Shown here: positions 9,349 to 19,579 of the stretch, one piece after another
Numbering within the stretch: position 1 is the stretch's first letter
Layout of the letters: each line of letters opens with the position of its first letter
NCBI RefSeq assembly: GCF_018860245.1
Contig: NZ_JAHKPD010000008.1
Span: forward strand, 253,821 to 317,820
DNA from: Pseudotamlana agarivorans
GTDB taxonomy: Bacteria > Bacteroidota > Bacteroidia > Flavobacteriales > Flavobacteriaceae
Reading direction: 5' to 3'
DNA length: 64,000 nucleotides
Notes under the pieces: model-generated
Told to the model about the DNA's origin: nothing
The model's input: only the letters and a program-made list of their open reading frames with translations
Databases searched by the model: none
Translations under genes and position numbers: made by a program

Positions 9349-9417
9349 TTACCGGTATTGGTAACTTATGTTTAATATTCTATTAAAGCTAGAACAACAG
9401 AAAACGTAGTTCTTTGC
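9349..9417 (+). promoter_or_regulatory. Putative operator and promoter of duplicated lipoprotein
   Basis: TTACC (9349-9353) and GGTAAC (9360-9365) form an inverted pair. A CTTTGC -7-like element follows at 9412-9417, 52 bp after GGTAAC, which is 22 bp (two helical turns) more than before the preceding two genes. Confidence 0.4.
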
Positions 9418-9462
9418 AGAGGAAATCAAACAAAAAATTTCAATAAATAATAAGAATTAAAA

Positions 9463-11496
9463 ATGAAAAAATTAACTGTAAAATTATTTAGTTTAGTAGC
9501 CTTAGTAGCTGCTGTTAACTTAACAAGTTGTAGTTCTGACGATCCAGAACCAATTGTAAAAGGAGACGAGAATGTGATTGTAAACTTAGAAAGTGGTATA
9601 CTTAATGGAACGCTTAAAGAAACTTATTCTTTAGACCCTTCAGTTGTTTATAGCTTAACTGGTCAGTTTATTATTGATAAAGATGCAGTTTTAAATATTC
9701 CTGCTGGAACTAAAATTCTTGCTGATAACGGTGGGTCAGATGTCTATATCGCCGTTTTAAAAGATGGAGAAATATACATTAATGGTAATGTTAATAATCC
9801 TGTTGTAATGTCTTCAATTAGTGGTGATCCTGGAGATTGGGGTGGTTTAACTATTTGTGGTAACGCGCTTACATCTGCGGGTGTTGATGCTGAAGCTGAA
9901 GTTGGTGGTTTTAAATATGGTGGAACTAACGATTCTGATAGTTCTGGTGCGATTAACTACTTACAAATTGTTGGTACTGGAGCTCAAATTAACTCTGAAT
10001 CTCAATATAACGGGGTGTCTTTCTACGGTGTAGGTTCTGGAACTATCGTTGAAAACCTTGCTGTAATTAATGGTGCAGATGATGGTGTTGAGTTTTTTGG
10101 AGGATCTGTTTCTGTAACTAATCTTTATTTAGAAGACAATGACGATGATTCTATCGACTGGACTGAAGAGTGGAGTGGTAATGTAACAAACGCATACATT
10201 TTACATACTAAAGTAGGTTTCTCTACGGCTTTTGAAGGGGATAAAAATAACGGTAAACCTACATTTACTAATATTACTGCAATTTCTACAGTAGGAGGTA
10301 AAGCTTTACAATTTAAAAAAGAATCAGGTGGTACTATTACAGGATTATCTTTAAGTGGTTACGATATAGATTTAGATATGGCCGATGGGGTTGACCCAAG
10401 TAAAAACATCATTTTCGCTGACGGATTAACGCCTGTTGAAATTTCAAATTCAGCTAATGATGACACTTATTACTATGCACTTGATGCTTCTGTTGTTCCA
10501 ACTGTTGATGTTAATTCTTTTAACTGGGTAGATTCAGATGTGTCTTTTGAAACCAGCGTTTTGCAAGGCGCTGTAACAGGAGATGTTACTTTAGATGCTT
10601 CTGTAAAGTATGTGCTTAATTCATCTTACATCGTACAAGATGGTGGTAAATTAACAATCCCTGCTGGAACAAAAATTACTGCTCGTGATGGTGGTACTGG
10701 AGTTTACATCGCTGTATTAATGGGTGGTGAAATCGATATACAAGGTACTGCACTTAACCCTGTTGTGATTGCTTCTTCCGCTGGCCAAGGTGGTGACTGG
10801 GGTGGTTTAACAATTTGTGGTAAATCTATAACTTCTGCAGGTGTTAACGCTGAAGCTGAAGTTGGTGGTTTCGAATACGGAGGAACTATTAGTGATGATA
10901 ATTCAGGATCTATTAAATATTTAGTTTTAAAAGGTACAGGAGCTCAAATTAACTCGGAGTCTCAATACAATGGTTTATCTCTTTATGCTGTTGGTTCTGG
11001 AACAACAATTGAAAACATTTCTGTAATCAATGGATCTGATGATGGTGTTGAGTTTTTCGGTGGAACAGTTTCTGCTTCAAACTTATACTTAGAAAATAAT
11101 GATGATGATTCTATCGATTGGACTGAAGGATGGAGTGGCTCGGTTACTAACGCTTACATCAAGCATACAGTTGCTGGTTTCTCTACAGTTTTTGAAGGTG
11201 ATAAAGATAATGGAAACCCAACATTTACTAACATTACTGCAATTTCTACCGTTGGAGGTAAAGCTTTACAGTTTAAAAAATTATCTGGTGGTACTATAAC
11301 TGGTCTTCATTTATCTGGGTATGCTTCAGATTTAGATATGGCTGATAATGGTGCTTTATCTAACGTGCAAATTAATGGAGCAGATGCAGATGCTACATTG
11401 ATAGCTGGTTCATCAACGGAGTACACGCTTAATTCTGGTAAAGATGCGGTAGCTTTAGATATCTCTGCTTGGACTTGGATTAACGCTAGTTTATAA
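9463..11496 (+). CDS. Lipoprotein with two 320-residue beta-helix-like repeats
   Basis: A 677-residue predicted lipoprotein; the signal ends NLTSC with the acylated Cys at residue 23. The rest is two copies of a ~260-residue module offset by exactly 320 residues. Each copy contains IPAGTKI, YIAVL, GDWGGLTICG, EAEVGGF-YGGT, GTGAQINSESQYNG, DDGVEFFGG, EGDK and NITAISTVGGKALQFKK. The short glycine- and Asn/Asp-rich turns suggest a right-handed beta-helix, as in surface adhesins or ligand-binding lipoproteins. The DNA copies are also alike, with mostly silent differences. It follows the TonB receptor and has a related promoter box, so a receptor-partner role is plausible. Not a SusD homologue. 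Exact function unknown. Confidence 0.75.
   Translation: MKKLTVKLFSLVALVAAVNLTSCSSDDPEPIVKGDENVIVNLESGILNGTLKETYSLDPSVVYSLTGQFIIDKDAVLNIPAGTKILADNGGSDVYIAVLKDGEIYINGNVNNPVVMSSISGDPGDWGGLTICGNALTSAGVDAEAEVGGFKYGGTNDSDSSGAINYLQIVGTGAQINSESQYNGVSFYGVGSGTIVENLAVINGADDGVEFFGGSVSVTNLYLEDNDDDSIDWTEEWSGNVTNAYILHTKVGFSTAFEGDKNNGKPTFTNITAISTVGGKALQFKKESGGTITGLSLSGYDIDLDMADGVDPSKNIIFADGLTPVEISNSANDDTYYYALDASVVPTVDVNSFNWVDSDVSFETSVLQGAVTGDVTLDASVKYVLNSSYIVQDGGKLTIPAGTKITARDGGTGVYIAVLMGGEIDIQGTALNPVVIASSAGQGGDWGGLTICGKSITSAGVNAEAEVGGFEYGGTISDDNSGSIKYLVLKGTGAQINSESQYNGLSLYAVGSGTTIENISVINGSDDGVEFFGGTVSASNLYLENNDDDSIDWTEGWSGSVTNAYIKHTVAGFSTVFEGDKDNGNPTFTNITAISTVGGKALQFKKLSGGTITGLHLSGYASDLDMADNGALSNVQINGADADATLIAGSSTEYTLNSGKDAVALDISAWTWINASL
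9601..11340 (+). repeat. 960-bp-period internal gene duplication
   Basis: Copy 1 is about 9601-10380 and copy 2 about 10561-11340. Landmarks repeat at exactly 960-bp offset: GGTGGTTTAAC at 9841 and 10801, ACATTTACTAA at 10261 and 11221. The frame is preserved. Confidence 0.9.
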
Positions 11497-11540
11497 TATC
11501 GTGTGATTAACCTTTCGTAGGTTATATCCTTTAAAATATA

Positions 11541-11583
11541 AAGAAACCCTGTAAATTAATATTTGCGGGGTTTCTTGTTTTCT
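11541..11583 (+). terminator. Intrinsic terminator
   Basis: AAGAAACCC pairs with GGGTTTCTT across an AT-rich loop, followed by a T-rich stretch. It ends the lipoprotein transcript. Confidence 0.75.
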
Positions 11584-11713
11584 GCCTAAAAAACCAAGTC
11601 TAATTTAGCAAATATTAGGATGGAATGGTACTATAATAAGGTATTCAAAATAAGGCTGTTATTTTCATTCCAAAAAAGCAAGAAAAACAACTTTCTTTTT
11701 AAATTAAAAAATA

Positions 11714-11721
11714 TATCTTTG
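11714..11721 (+). promoter_or_regulatory. -7 promoter element of atpD
   Basis: TATCTTTG is an exact TAnnTTTG match, followed by CAGCGCG. It lies 61 bp before the atpD ATG. The -33 region is T-rich (CTTTCTTTTT) without a clean TTG. Confidence 0.5.
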
Positions 11722-11779
11722 CAGCGCGAAAACCAAAAGAGTTTTCAACCAATTAAGTCGCATAATATTAAACAAATAA

Positions 11780-13291
<1,512 letters not shown>

Positions 13292-13302
13292 ATTAGTTAA
13301 TG

Positions 13303-13362
13303 GTTTGTAGTTGTTGGTTCTTAGATTTACTAACAGCGCATAACCAACAACCAATAACAAAC
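13303..13362. repeat. Inverted repeat between atpD and atpC
   Basis: GTTTGT and GTTGTTGGTT (13303-13319) pair with AACCAACAAC and ACAAAC (13342-13362). The 84-bp gap can fold into one long imperfect hairpin inside a two-gene operon. Confidence 0.75.
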
Positions 13363-13375
13363 AACTATATAAATT

Positions 13376-13669
13376 ATGTATTTAGAAATTGTGTCGCCAG
13401 AAGCTACTTTTTTTAGTTCAGAAGTTGATTCTGTAACCGTACCAGGAGTGGAAGGTGAGTTTCAAATGTTGAAAAATCATGCGCCAATAGTGTCATTACT
13501 AACTGCTGGAACAGTGAAAATAAGAGTACATTCTGAACTGCATTTAGATTATGATAAGTTACATCCCGATGTAAAACCTCATATGGTAGATAATAAAGTG
13601 TTATTGATTGAAATTAAATCTGGAACACTTGAAATGAAAGATAATAAGGCGATTATTTTAGCCGATTAA
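13376..13669 (+). CDS. atpC: F1F0 ATP synthase subunit epsilon, short form
   Basis: A 97-residue epsilon subunit matching the N-terminal beta-sandwich: MYLEIVSPEATFFSSEVDSV, PGVEGEFQMLKNHAPIVSLL, then IKSGTLEMKDNKAIILAD. It lacks the C-terminal two-helix domain that inhibits ATP hydrolysis in the ~135-residue enterobacterial form; short forms are usual in Bacteroidota. It follows atpD after an 84-bp gap containing a hairpin and is closed by a strong terminator. Confidence 0.93.
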   Translation: MYLEIVSPEATFFSSEVDSVTVPGVEGEFQMLKNHAPIVSLLTAGTVKIRVHSELHLDYDKLHPDVKPHMVDNKVLLIEIKSGTLEMKDNKAIILAD

Positions 13670-13692
13670 ATTTCAGTTCATAATATAATATT

Positions 13693-13724
13693 AAAAACGC
13701 GAAGCAGATGCTTCGCGTTTTTTT
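13693..13724 (+). terminator. Intrinsic terminator after atpC
   Basis: AAAAACGCGAAGC / GCTTCGCGTTTTT with an AGAT loop and a further T run; a perfect 13-bp stem. Confidence 0.95.
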
Positions 13725-13830
13725 GTAGGCAAAAAGGTAGTATGTAAAAATTATAAGGTTGTAATATTTATGATTTCAAAATTGATTATAAGCTAGTCTT
13801 AACAAGTTAAATTGAAAGTTTAAAAATAAA

Positions 13831-14331
13831 TTATAGCGTTCTAAAATATTCTAAAAGTGCTCTTGCCTCGTCTTCCGATGTTATTTGAATAGGCATAGGT
13901 GAGCCGTGATGTTCTTCTAACAAAGCTTTTGCTAATGGGTCGTTTTTAACCATGTTGTTTGGATTCAAAATAAGGTTCATAACCCATTCTGGTGTTCTTC
14001 TGGTTAAGATGTCTTTTGGAGCAGGACCGATGAATTTCTTGTCGGGTCTGTGGCATGCCGTACACGTGTTTTTAAACAGGTTTTCACCTTGCTTTGCAAG
14101 CTTTGTATCTATCGTGTCATCTAAAGTTAAGGAGGTAATTGGGCCAATGCCTTTGTTGTTTAAATCAATTGTTTTCGAAGGCGGGACATCTTTTGCTTCC
14201 GCGGAAGCGTTTAATTCGATTGATTGCGTGTTTTCATAAGAAAAACCAGGTTTCTTTTTTTCTTCACCTCCATCGCAACTTATAAGTAGAGCGATTAATG
14301 CAAGCGTAGAAATTTTTAGAGTCTTCTTCAT
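13831..14331 (-). CDS. Lipoprotein c-type cytochrome
   Basis: A 166-residue monohaem cytochrome c from the ATG at 14331; an earlier in-frame start at 14373 would place residues before the signal. The lipoprotein signal ends LLISC, with acylated Cys19. The haem motif is CTACH (C90, C93, H94), and SPMPIQ supplies a likely distal Met near 145. It should sit in the periplasm anchored by lipid and carry electrons to a terminal oxidase or reductase; the partner is not visible. It is transcribed leftward away from the barrel gene behind it, separate from atpDC. Confidence 0.85.
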   Translation of the reverse strand: MKKTLKISTLALIALLISCDGGEEKKKPGFSYENTQSIELNASAEAKDVPPSKTIDLNNKGIGPITSLTLDDTIDTKLAKQGENLFKNTCTACHRPDKKFIGPAPKDILTRRTPEWVMNLILNPNNMVKNDPLAKALLEEHHGSPMPIQITSEDEARALLEYFRTL

Positions 14332-14475
14332 AAATAGAATTTTCGCAAACAAAAATAACTTGATTTTTTGCAAATATTTATGATATAAATCATGCTTGTG
14401 CTCGTTTTTAAAAAGCGTTCAAGATGATGGTGTAGATTATTTTTTGGTTGAATATACTAGGTGAATAATTTGTGC

Positions 14476-15015
14476 TTAAAAGTAAACTCTAAAAAACGGC
14501 GACCATGGGCTGTAATATATACTATCTCTATCATTGTATAAAACATCGTATCGAATGCCAAAGGTGATATTTCTGGTGCGGTAACCTGCGCCTAAGTATA
14601 ATGCAGAAACCCAATAGTTTTCGTCGTCGAAATTAAATCTGGAATCATAATTTCTATCCACATTGAGTTGTTCAAATTCTGCCGAAATTTGAACTTGAGG
14701 AATAACGTTGTATAAGCCTATTAGGCTGCCTCCAAGGATGGTCGATTTGTAATAGTCTTTTTGACTATTAAATGTGACATTCAGTCCTAAACCAAGTGCA
14801 AACTGTTCGTTAAACTGGTAAATGGCACTAGGCGCAATAGTTCCGCTAAAAAATTCGCTTCCAAAACTAAGACCTAAGTTTCCTCCAAAGTTCACATGGT
14901 TCCAAAATTCAGCTTTCGATTGTTGTGCATGAATATTTATAAAACAGCAAGAAAAAACAACCAATATAAAAGTGGTCTTTTTAGAGATACGGAATAAAGT
15001 ATTATTTAAAATCAT
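14476..15015 (-). CDS. Small outer-membrane beta-barrel protein
   Basis: A 179-residue protein with a signal peptide ending NIHAQ, then alternating hydrophobic/polar strands (NFGGNLGLSFGSEFFSGTIA, FALGLGLNVTF, VSALYLGAGYRT) and a C-terminal aromatic (FFRVYF). This is an 8-strand-type barrel pattern. Proteins of this kind beside the 2-oxoglutarate dehydrogenase gene are, from memory, sometimes labelled alpha-ketoglutarate decarboxylase in flavobacterial records. Nothing in this sequence supports an enzyme, so that name would be an error carried over from the neighbour. Divergent from sucA. Confidence 0.7.
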   Translation of the reverse strand: MILNNTLFRISKKTTFILVVFSCCFINIHAQQSKAEFWNHVNFGGNLGLSFGSEFFSGTIAPSAIYQFNEQFALGLGLNVTFNSQKDYYKSTILGGSLIGLYNVIPQVQISAEFEQLNVDRNYDSRFNFDDENYWVSALYLGAGYRTRNITFGIRYDVLYNDRDSIYYSPWSPFFRVYF

Positions 15016-15114
15016 ATTTCTTTAATAAATTAACAAGATTCTAATCATATTCGTTAAATGATGATGAACAGCTATAAATATAGTCAAAGAATCATCTAAT
15101 TTTACTAAAAGTTG

Positions 15115-15122
15115 TATTTTTG
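15115..15122 (+). promoter_or_regulatory. -7 promoter element of sucA
   Basis: TATTTTTG, an exact TAnnTTTG match, 43 bp before the sucA ATG. A purine-rich ACAGGAG ribosome-binding site sits closer to the start. No clear -33 TTG. Confidence 0.4.
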
Positions 15123-15165
15123 AGAAATATTTTTTTGAAAAAACTACAGGAGATTAATACTAACA

Positions 15166-17910
15166 ATGGATAAATATTCTTTTTTAAACGCTGCACACAC
15201 AGCGTATTTTTCCGACTTATATAATCAGTATTTAGAGAACCCAGATAGCGTAGAGCCTAGTTGGAGAGCCTTTTTTCAAGGTTACGATTTTGGCGCTGAA
15301 AACTATGACTTAGATGGCGAGATTATAGAAGGCGTTTCAACTCAAATACCTGAACACGTACAGAAGGAATTTAATGTGTTAAGACTAATTGATGGCTATA
15401 GAATGCGCGGGCATTTGTTTACTAAAACAAACCCAGTTCGCGACAGACGAAGCTATACGCCAACATTAGAGTTAAGTAATTTTGATCTTTCAGATAGTGA
15501 TTTAGATACGCTTTTTAATGCAGGCGAAGTTTTAGGTGTTGGTCCAAAAACATTAAGAGATATCGTTAAGCATCTTAATAATATTTATTGCGAATCTATT
15601 GGTGTGGAGTACATGTACTTAAGAAACCCAGAGGTAATTAAGTGGTGGCAAGATCAATTAAACAAAAATGATAATCACCCAACATTCTCGGCCGGTACTA
15701 AAAAGTATATTCTTTCGAAGTTAAACCAAGCGGTCACTTTTGAGAATTTTTTACAAACAAAGTATGTTGGTCAAAAACGTTTTTCTTTAGAAGGTGGCGA
15801 GTCTCTAATTCCTGCAATTAGTAACGTGCTATTCTATGCTTCTAAAAAATACGATGTTAAAGAATGTGTATTAGGAATGGCTCACCGTGGTCGTTTAAGT
15901 ACTTTGGTAAATATTTTTAGAAAACCAATGAACGAGCTTTTTAGTGAGTTTGATGGTAAAGATTTTGAAGACGAATATATCGATGGTGATGTGAAATATC
16001 ACTTAGGATTAACACTTGATAAAACCTACCAAAATGGTAAAACTATCAAGATGAATTTAGTGCCTAACCCATCGCACCTAGAAACTGTTGCGCCGGTGGC
16101 GGAAGGGATTACTAGAGCAAAAATCGATAATGATTATGGTGGTGATGATTCTAAAATTATACCAATTATAGTACATGGTGATGCTGCAGTTGCTGGTCAA
16201 GGTGTGGTATACGAGGTGGCTCAAATGAGTCAGCTTAATGGTTATAAAACAGGTGGAACTATTCATATTGTAGTAAATAACCAAGTTGGGTTTACAACCA
16301 ATTATTTAGATGCACGTTCAAGTACGTACTGTACAGATGTGGCTAAAGTAACGTTGTCTCCAGTATTACACGTTAACTCTGATGATGCTGAAGCAGTAGT
16401 TCACGCAGTTGAATTGGCTTTAGAATACAGAATGCGTTACAAAAAAGATGTTTATATCGATTTGTTAGGCTATAGAAAATATGGGCATAACGAAGGTGAT
16501 GAGCCAAGGTTTACACAGCCTAAATTATATAAGCATATTTCAAAGCATGCTAATCCATTTAAAATTTATGCGGATAAGTTAGTTGCCGAGAATACAATTG
16601 ATAAAGATTATTCTGCACAAATTGTTGCCGAATTTAAAGAAACGCTTGAAACAGCATATACACAATCTAAAGAAGACGACTCTTCTAAGGTACGTGAGTT
16701 TATGATGGAGCGTTGGACAGGTTTTGTGCGTCGTGGTGTCGATGCGATGTTAGAACCTGCAGATACAGCTTATGCTCAAGATAAATTAAAAGATATTTCT
16801 AAAATTGTATCTACAGTTCCAGAAGGTGTGAAGTTTTTACGTAAAGCAGAGCGTATTCTTGATGGTCGTGCAAAAATGGTTTTTGAAACTGATAATTTAG
16901 ATTGGGGTATGGCCGAAACTTTGGCCTACGGTAGTTTATTAGAAGAAGGTTTCAATGTACGTATATCTGGTCAAGATGTAGAGCGTGGAACATTTAGTCA
17001 TAGACACGCCATTTTACGCGATGAGATTTCAGAAGAACGCATCAACTTATTAAATACAAACCCAGCGAACAAAGGAGAAATGTATATTTACAATTCTTTC
17101 TTGTCTGAATATGGTGTTTTAGGTTTCGATTATGGTTATGCCATGGCAAACCCAAATACATTAACCATCTGGGAAGCACAGTTTGGAGATTTTAGTAACG
17201 GTGCACAAATTATATTCGATCAATACTTATCGGCCGCCGAAGATAAATGGAAGTCGCAAAACGGTATTGTTGTTTTATTACCTCACGGTTACGAAGGGCA
17301 AGGCTCGGAGCATTCATCTGCAAGAATAGAGCGTTACCTTCAATTATGTGGTAATGATAACATGATTGTTGCCGATTGTACAACACCTGCAAACTTTTTC
17401 CACTTATTACGTCGTCAAATGAAACGTGATTTTAGAAAACCTTTAGTTGTATTTACACCTAAAAGTTTACTACGCCACCCTAAAGCGGTATCTTCAATTA
17501 GCGAATTAGCTACAGGAGGATTCCAAGAAGTTATTGACGATACCATTAACCCAGATAAGGTTAAGAAAATAGTGCTTTGTACTGGTAAATTCTACTACGA
17601 TTTGTTAGCAAAACGAGAAGAATTAGGTACAGAAGATGTTGCTTTGGTAAGAATCGAGCAGTTATTCCCGTTACATATTGATAAAATAGAAGCAATATTG
17701 AAACGTTATCCAAACGTAGAAAAGTATGTTTGGGCTCAAGAAGAACCTAAAAACATGGGGGCTTGGATGCACATCGCTCAGCGTTTGGAAATTGTGAAAT
17801 TAGAGGTTTGCGCTAGAGCATATAGCTCGGTACCTGCTCCAGGTTCAAGTACCAGAGATAAAAGAAGACAGCAACAAGTAATTAACGCTGTATTTGATAT
17901 AAAAAGTTAG
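15166..17910 (+). CDS. sucA: 2-oxoglutarate dehydrogenase E1 component
   Basis: A 914-residue thiamine-diphosphate enzyme that decarboxylates 2-oxoglutarate and passes the succinyl group to the E2 lipoyl arm (TCA cycle). The N-terminus SFLNAAHTAYFSDLYNQYLE and PSWRAFFQGY is typical of E1o. Conserved blocks include GMAHRGRLSTLVN, HGDAAVAGQGVVYEVAQMSQ, GYRKYGHNEGDEP and GQDVERGTFSHRHA. The length matches the family. It lies 37 bp before sucB, and the two form a unit ended by a strong terminator. An AGGAG-like site precedes the ATG. Confidence 0.97.
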   Translation: MDKYSFLNAAHTAYFSDLYNQYLENPDSVEPSWRAFFQGYDFGAENYDLDGEIIEGVSTQIPEHVQKEFNVLRLIDGYRMRGHLFTKTNPVRDRRSYTPTLELSNFDLSDSDLDTLFNAGEVLGVGPKTLRDIVKHLNNIYCESIGVEYMYLRNPEVIKWWQDQLNKNDNHPTFSAGTKKYILSKLNQAVTFENFLQTKYVGQKRFSLEGGESLIPAISNVLFYASKKYDVKECVLGMAHRGRLSTLVNIFRKPMNELFSEFDGKDFEDEYIDGDVKYHLGLTLDKTYQNGKTIKMNLVPNPSHLETVAPVAEGITRAKIDNDYGGDDSKIIPIIVHGDAAVAGQGVVYEVAQMSQLNGYKTGGTIHIVVNNQVGFTTNYLDARSSTYCTDVAKVTLSPVLHVNSDDAEAVVHAVELALEYRMRYKKDVYIDLLGYRKYGHNEGDEPRFTQPKLYKHISKHANPFKIYADKLVAENTIDKDYSAQIVAEFKETLETAYTQSKEDDSSKVREFMMERWTGFVRRGVDAMLEPADTAYAQDKLKDISKIVSTVPEGVKFLRKAERILDGRAKMVFETDNLDWGMAETLAYGSLLEEGFNVRISGQDVERGTFSHRHAILRDEISEERINLLNTNPANKGEMYIYNSFLSEYGVLGFDYGYAMANPNTLTIWEAQFGDFSNGAQIIFDQYLSAAEDKWKSQNGIVVLLPHGYEGQGSEHSSARIERYLQLCGNDNMIVADCTTPANFFHLLRRQMKRDFRKPLVVFTPKSLLRHPKAVSSISELATGGFQEVIDDTINPDKVKKIVLCTGKFYYDLLAKREELGTEDVALVRIEQLFPLHIDKIEAILKRYPNVEKYVWAQEEPKNMGAWMHIAQRLEIVKLEVCARAYSSVPAPGSSTRDKRRQQQVINAVFDIKS

Positions 17911-17947
17911 ATTAAAAGAAAATAAGATACCATTAAAATTATAAAAA

Positions 17948-19156
17948 ATGATTTTAGAAATGAAAGTCCCTTCACCGGGGGAGTCTATTACAGAAGTTGA
18001 AATTGCAACATGGCTTGTTGAAGATGGCGATTACGTTGAAAAAGATCAAGCTATTGCTGAAGTAGATAGTGATAAAGCAACACTTGAATTACCAGCTGAA
18101 GTTAGCGGTATAATAACTTTAAAGGCTGAAGAAGGTGATGCTGTAGAGGTTGGTGCTGTTGTTTGCTTAATTGATACAAGTGCAGAAAAACCAGAAGGTG
18201 CTGCTCCTACAAAAGAGGAGAAAAAAGAAGCGGCTCCGGCTGCTGAGGCTCCTAAGGCTGCAACGGAATCAAAAACTTATGCCACAGGAAGTGCTAGTCC
18301 TGCAGCTAAGAAAATATTAGCTGAAAAAGGGATAGAAGCGGGTGCTGTTTCTGGAACTGGTAAAGCTGGTCGTGTTACTAAAGAGGACGCTATCAAAGCG
18401 GTACCTTCTATGGGAACACCAACAGGTGGATCTAGAGGAACAAGCCGTAGCAAGATGTCTATGTTACGTAGAAAAGTAGCAGAGCGTTTAGTTGAGGTTA
18501 AAAACACAACGGCTATGCTAACAACTTTTAACGAAGTTGATATGTCTCCTATTTTTGCATTACGTTCAGAGCATAAAGAGGCTTTCAAAGCAAAACATGG
18601 TGTTGGATTAGGGTTCATGAGTTTCTTTACTCTTGCTGTGGTTAGAGCTTTAGAAATGTATCCTGCTGTAAATTCGATGATGGATGGTAAAGAAATGCTT
18701 TCTTATGATTTCTGTGATATTAGTATTGCGGTTTCTGGTCCTAAAGGATTAATGGTACCTGTAATTAGAAATGCTGAAAACTTAAGTTTTAGAGGTGTTG
18801 AAGCAGAAGTGAAACGTTTAGCACTACGTGCTAGAGACGGGCAAATTACTGTAGATGAAATGACAGGCGGTACATTTACAATCACTAACGGTGGTGTATT
18901 TGGAAGTATGTTATCTACACCAATTATCAACCCGCCTCAAAGTGGTATTTTAGGCATGCATAATATTGTTGAAAGACCTGTTGCTATTGATGGTAAGGTT
19001 GAAATTAGACCAATTATGTACGTAGCCTTATCTTACGACCATAGAATTATTGATGGAAAAGAAAGTGTTGGATTCTTAGTTGCTGTTAAAGAAGCCTTAG
19101 AAAACCCTACAGAAATTCTTATGAATAATGACGTTAAAAAAGCGTTAGAATTATAG
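17948..19156 (+). CDS. sucB: 2-oxoglutarate dehydrogenase E2, dihydrolipoyl succinyltransferase
   Basis: A 402-residue E2 core protein. The lipoyl domain (1-75) carries the lipoylated K43 in [11 protein letters not shown]. An Ala/Pro/Glu-rich linker follows, then the peripheral-subunit-binding domain ([12 protein letters not shown] and [13 protein letters not shown], ~115-147), then the acyltransferase core with the active-site motif [12 protein letters not shown] (H365, D369). It forms the core of the 2-oxoglutarate dehydrogenase complex with E1 just upstream. E3 (lpd) is not in the window. Confidence 0.97.
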   Translation: MILEMKVPSPGESITEVEIATWLVEDGDYVEKDQAIAEVDSDKATLELPAEVSGIITLKAEEGDAVEVGAVVCLIDTSAEKPEGAAPTKEEKKEAAPAAEAPKAATESKTYATGSASPAAKKILAEKGIEAGAVSGTGKAGRVTKEDAIKAVPSMGTPTGGSRGTSRSKMSMLRRKVAERLVEVKNTTAMLTTFNEVDMSPIFALRSEHKEAFKAKHGVGLGFMSFFTLAVVRALEMYPAVNSMMDGKEMLSYDFCDISIAVSGPKGLMVPVIRNAENLSFRGVEAEVKRLALRARDGQITVDEMTGGTFTITNGGVFGSMLSTPIINPPQSGILGMHNIVERPVAIDGKVEIRPIMYVALSYDHRIIDGKESVGFLVAVKEALENPTEILMNNDVKKALEL

Positions 19157-19179
19157 AATAAAATTTAAGAAGTAATATA

Positions 19180-19213
19180 AAAAAGGGTGTTGATTTAGAT
19201 CAACACCCTTTTT
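19180..19213. terminator. Strong terminator after sucB
   Basis: AAAAAGGGTGTTGAT / ATCAACACCCTTTTT with a TTAG loop. A run of T on both strands lets it work in both directions. Confidence 0.93.
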
Positions 19214-19243
19214 CGTTTTCATAATTTTTAGTTGATAATAGCA

Positions 19244-19339
19244 TTAAACAAAAAATACGTAAATATTCACTGTTAATATGAAAACTACAATAACAGTAAG
19301 TGCTATGATACAATACCTGTCGAATGTTCTGTTTTCCAT
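19244..19339 (-). CDS. Possible 31-residue single-span membrane peptide
   Basis: An ATG-to-TAA frame encodes 31 residues: a polar N-terminus (MENRTFDRYC), then an uninterrupted hydrophobic stretch (IIALTVIVVFILTVNIYVFF) to the end. That is the shape of a small membrane protein. It sits alone between the sucB terminator and an 11-bp perfect hairpin, on the same strand as the response-regulator operon. There is no clear Shine-Dalgarno sequence and no clean promoter, so it could be a chance frame. I include it because the hydrophobic core is long for random AT-rich sequence. Function unknown. Confidence 0.35.
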   Translation of the reverse strand: MENRTFDRYCIIALTVIVVFILTVNIYVFFV

Positions 19340-19380
19340 GAGAGTTGTTGTTTAGTATTTGAGATTAAATGTCTTTTAAA

Positions 19381-19410
19381 ACTCTGCATCGTTTTGATCC
19401 GATGCAGAGT
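19381..19410 (-). terminator. Hairpin, probable terminator of response-regulator operon
   Basis: Perfect 11-bp stem ACTCTGCATCG / CGATGCAGAGT with an 8-nt loop. On the minus strand it is followed by TTTT. It lies 170 bp beyond the regulator stop. The rest of 19411-19579 holds only a small ATACG/CGTAT inverted repeat and a chance-level TAnnTTTG at 19544. Confidence 0.55.
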
Positions 19411-19579
19411 GTAATAAAAAAAATTCTCTCTCAAAAGAATTAATAGCAATACGAAGGTACAGTAGACAGCCGAAAAAAAAAATACGCACTTCTACGTATT
19501 TTAAGTCAAAAGTTAGTTTTTAACTGTTAAAAGCAGGGTAAAATATTTTTGCAGTGTATAATCTTGTGGGATAATTATT

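Noticed and set aside
18277-18618. 113-residue minus-strand frame inside sucB
   Set aside because: Shadow of the E2 coding frame; no start context and no recognisable domain.
19544-19551. TATTTTTG box on the plus strand before the minus-strand regulator gene
   Set aside because: Would start an antisense RNA, but has no -33 partner and such boxes arise by chance several times per 64 kb at this base composition.
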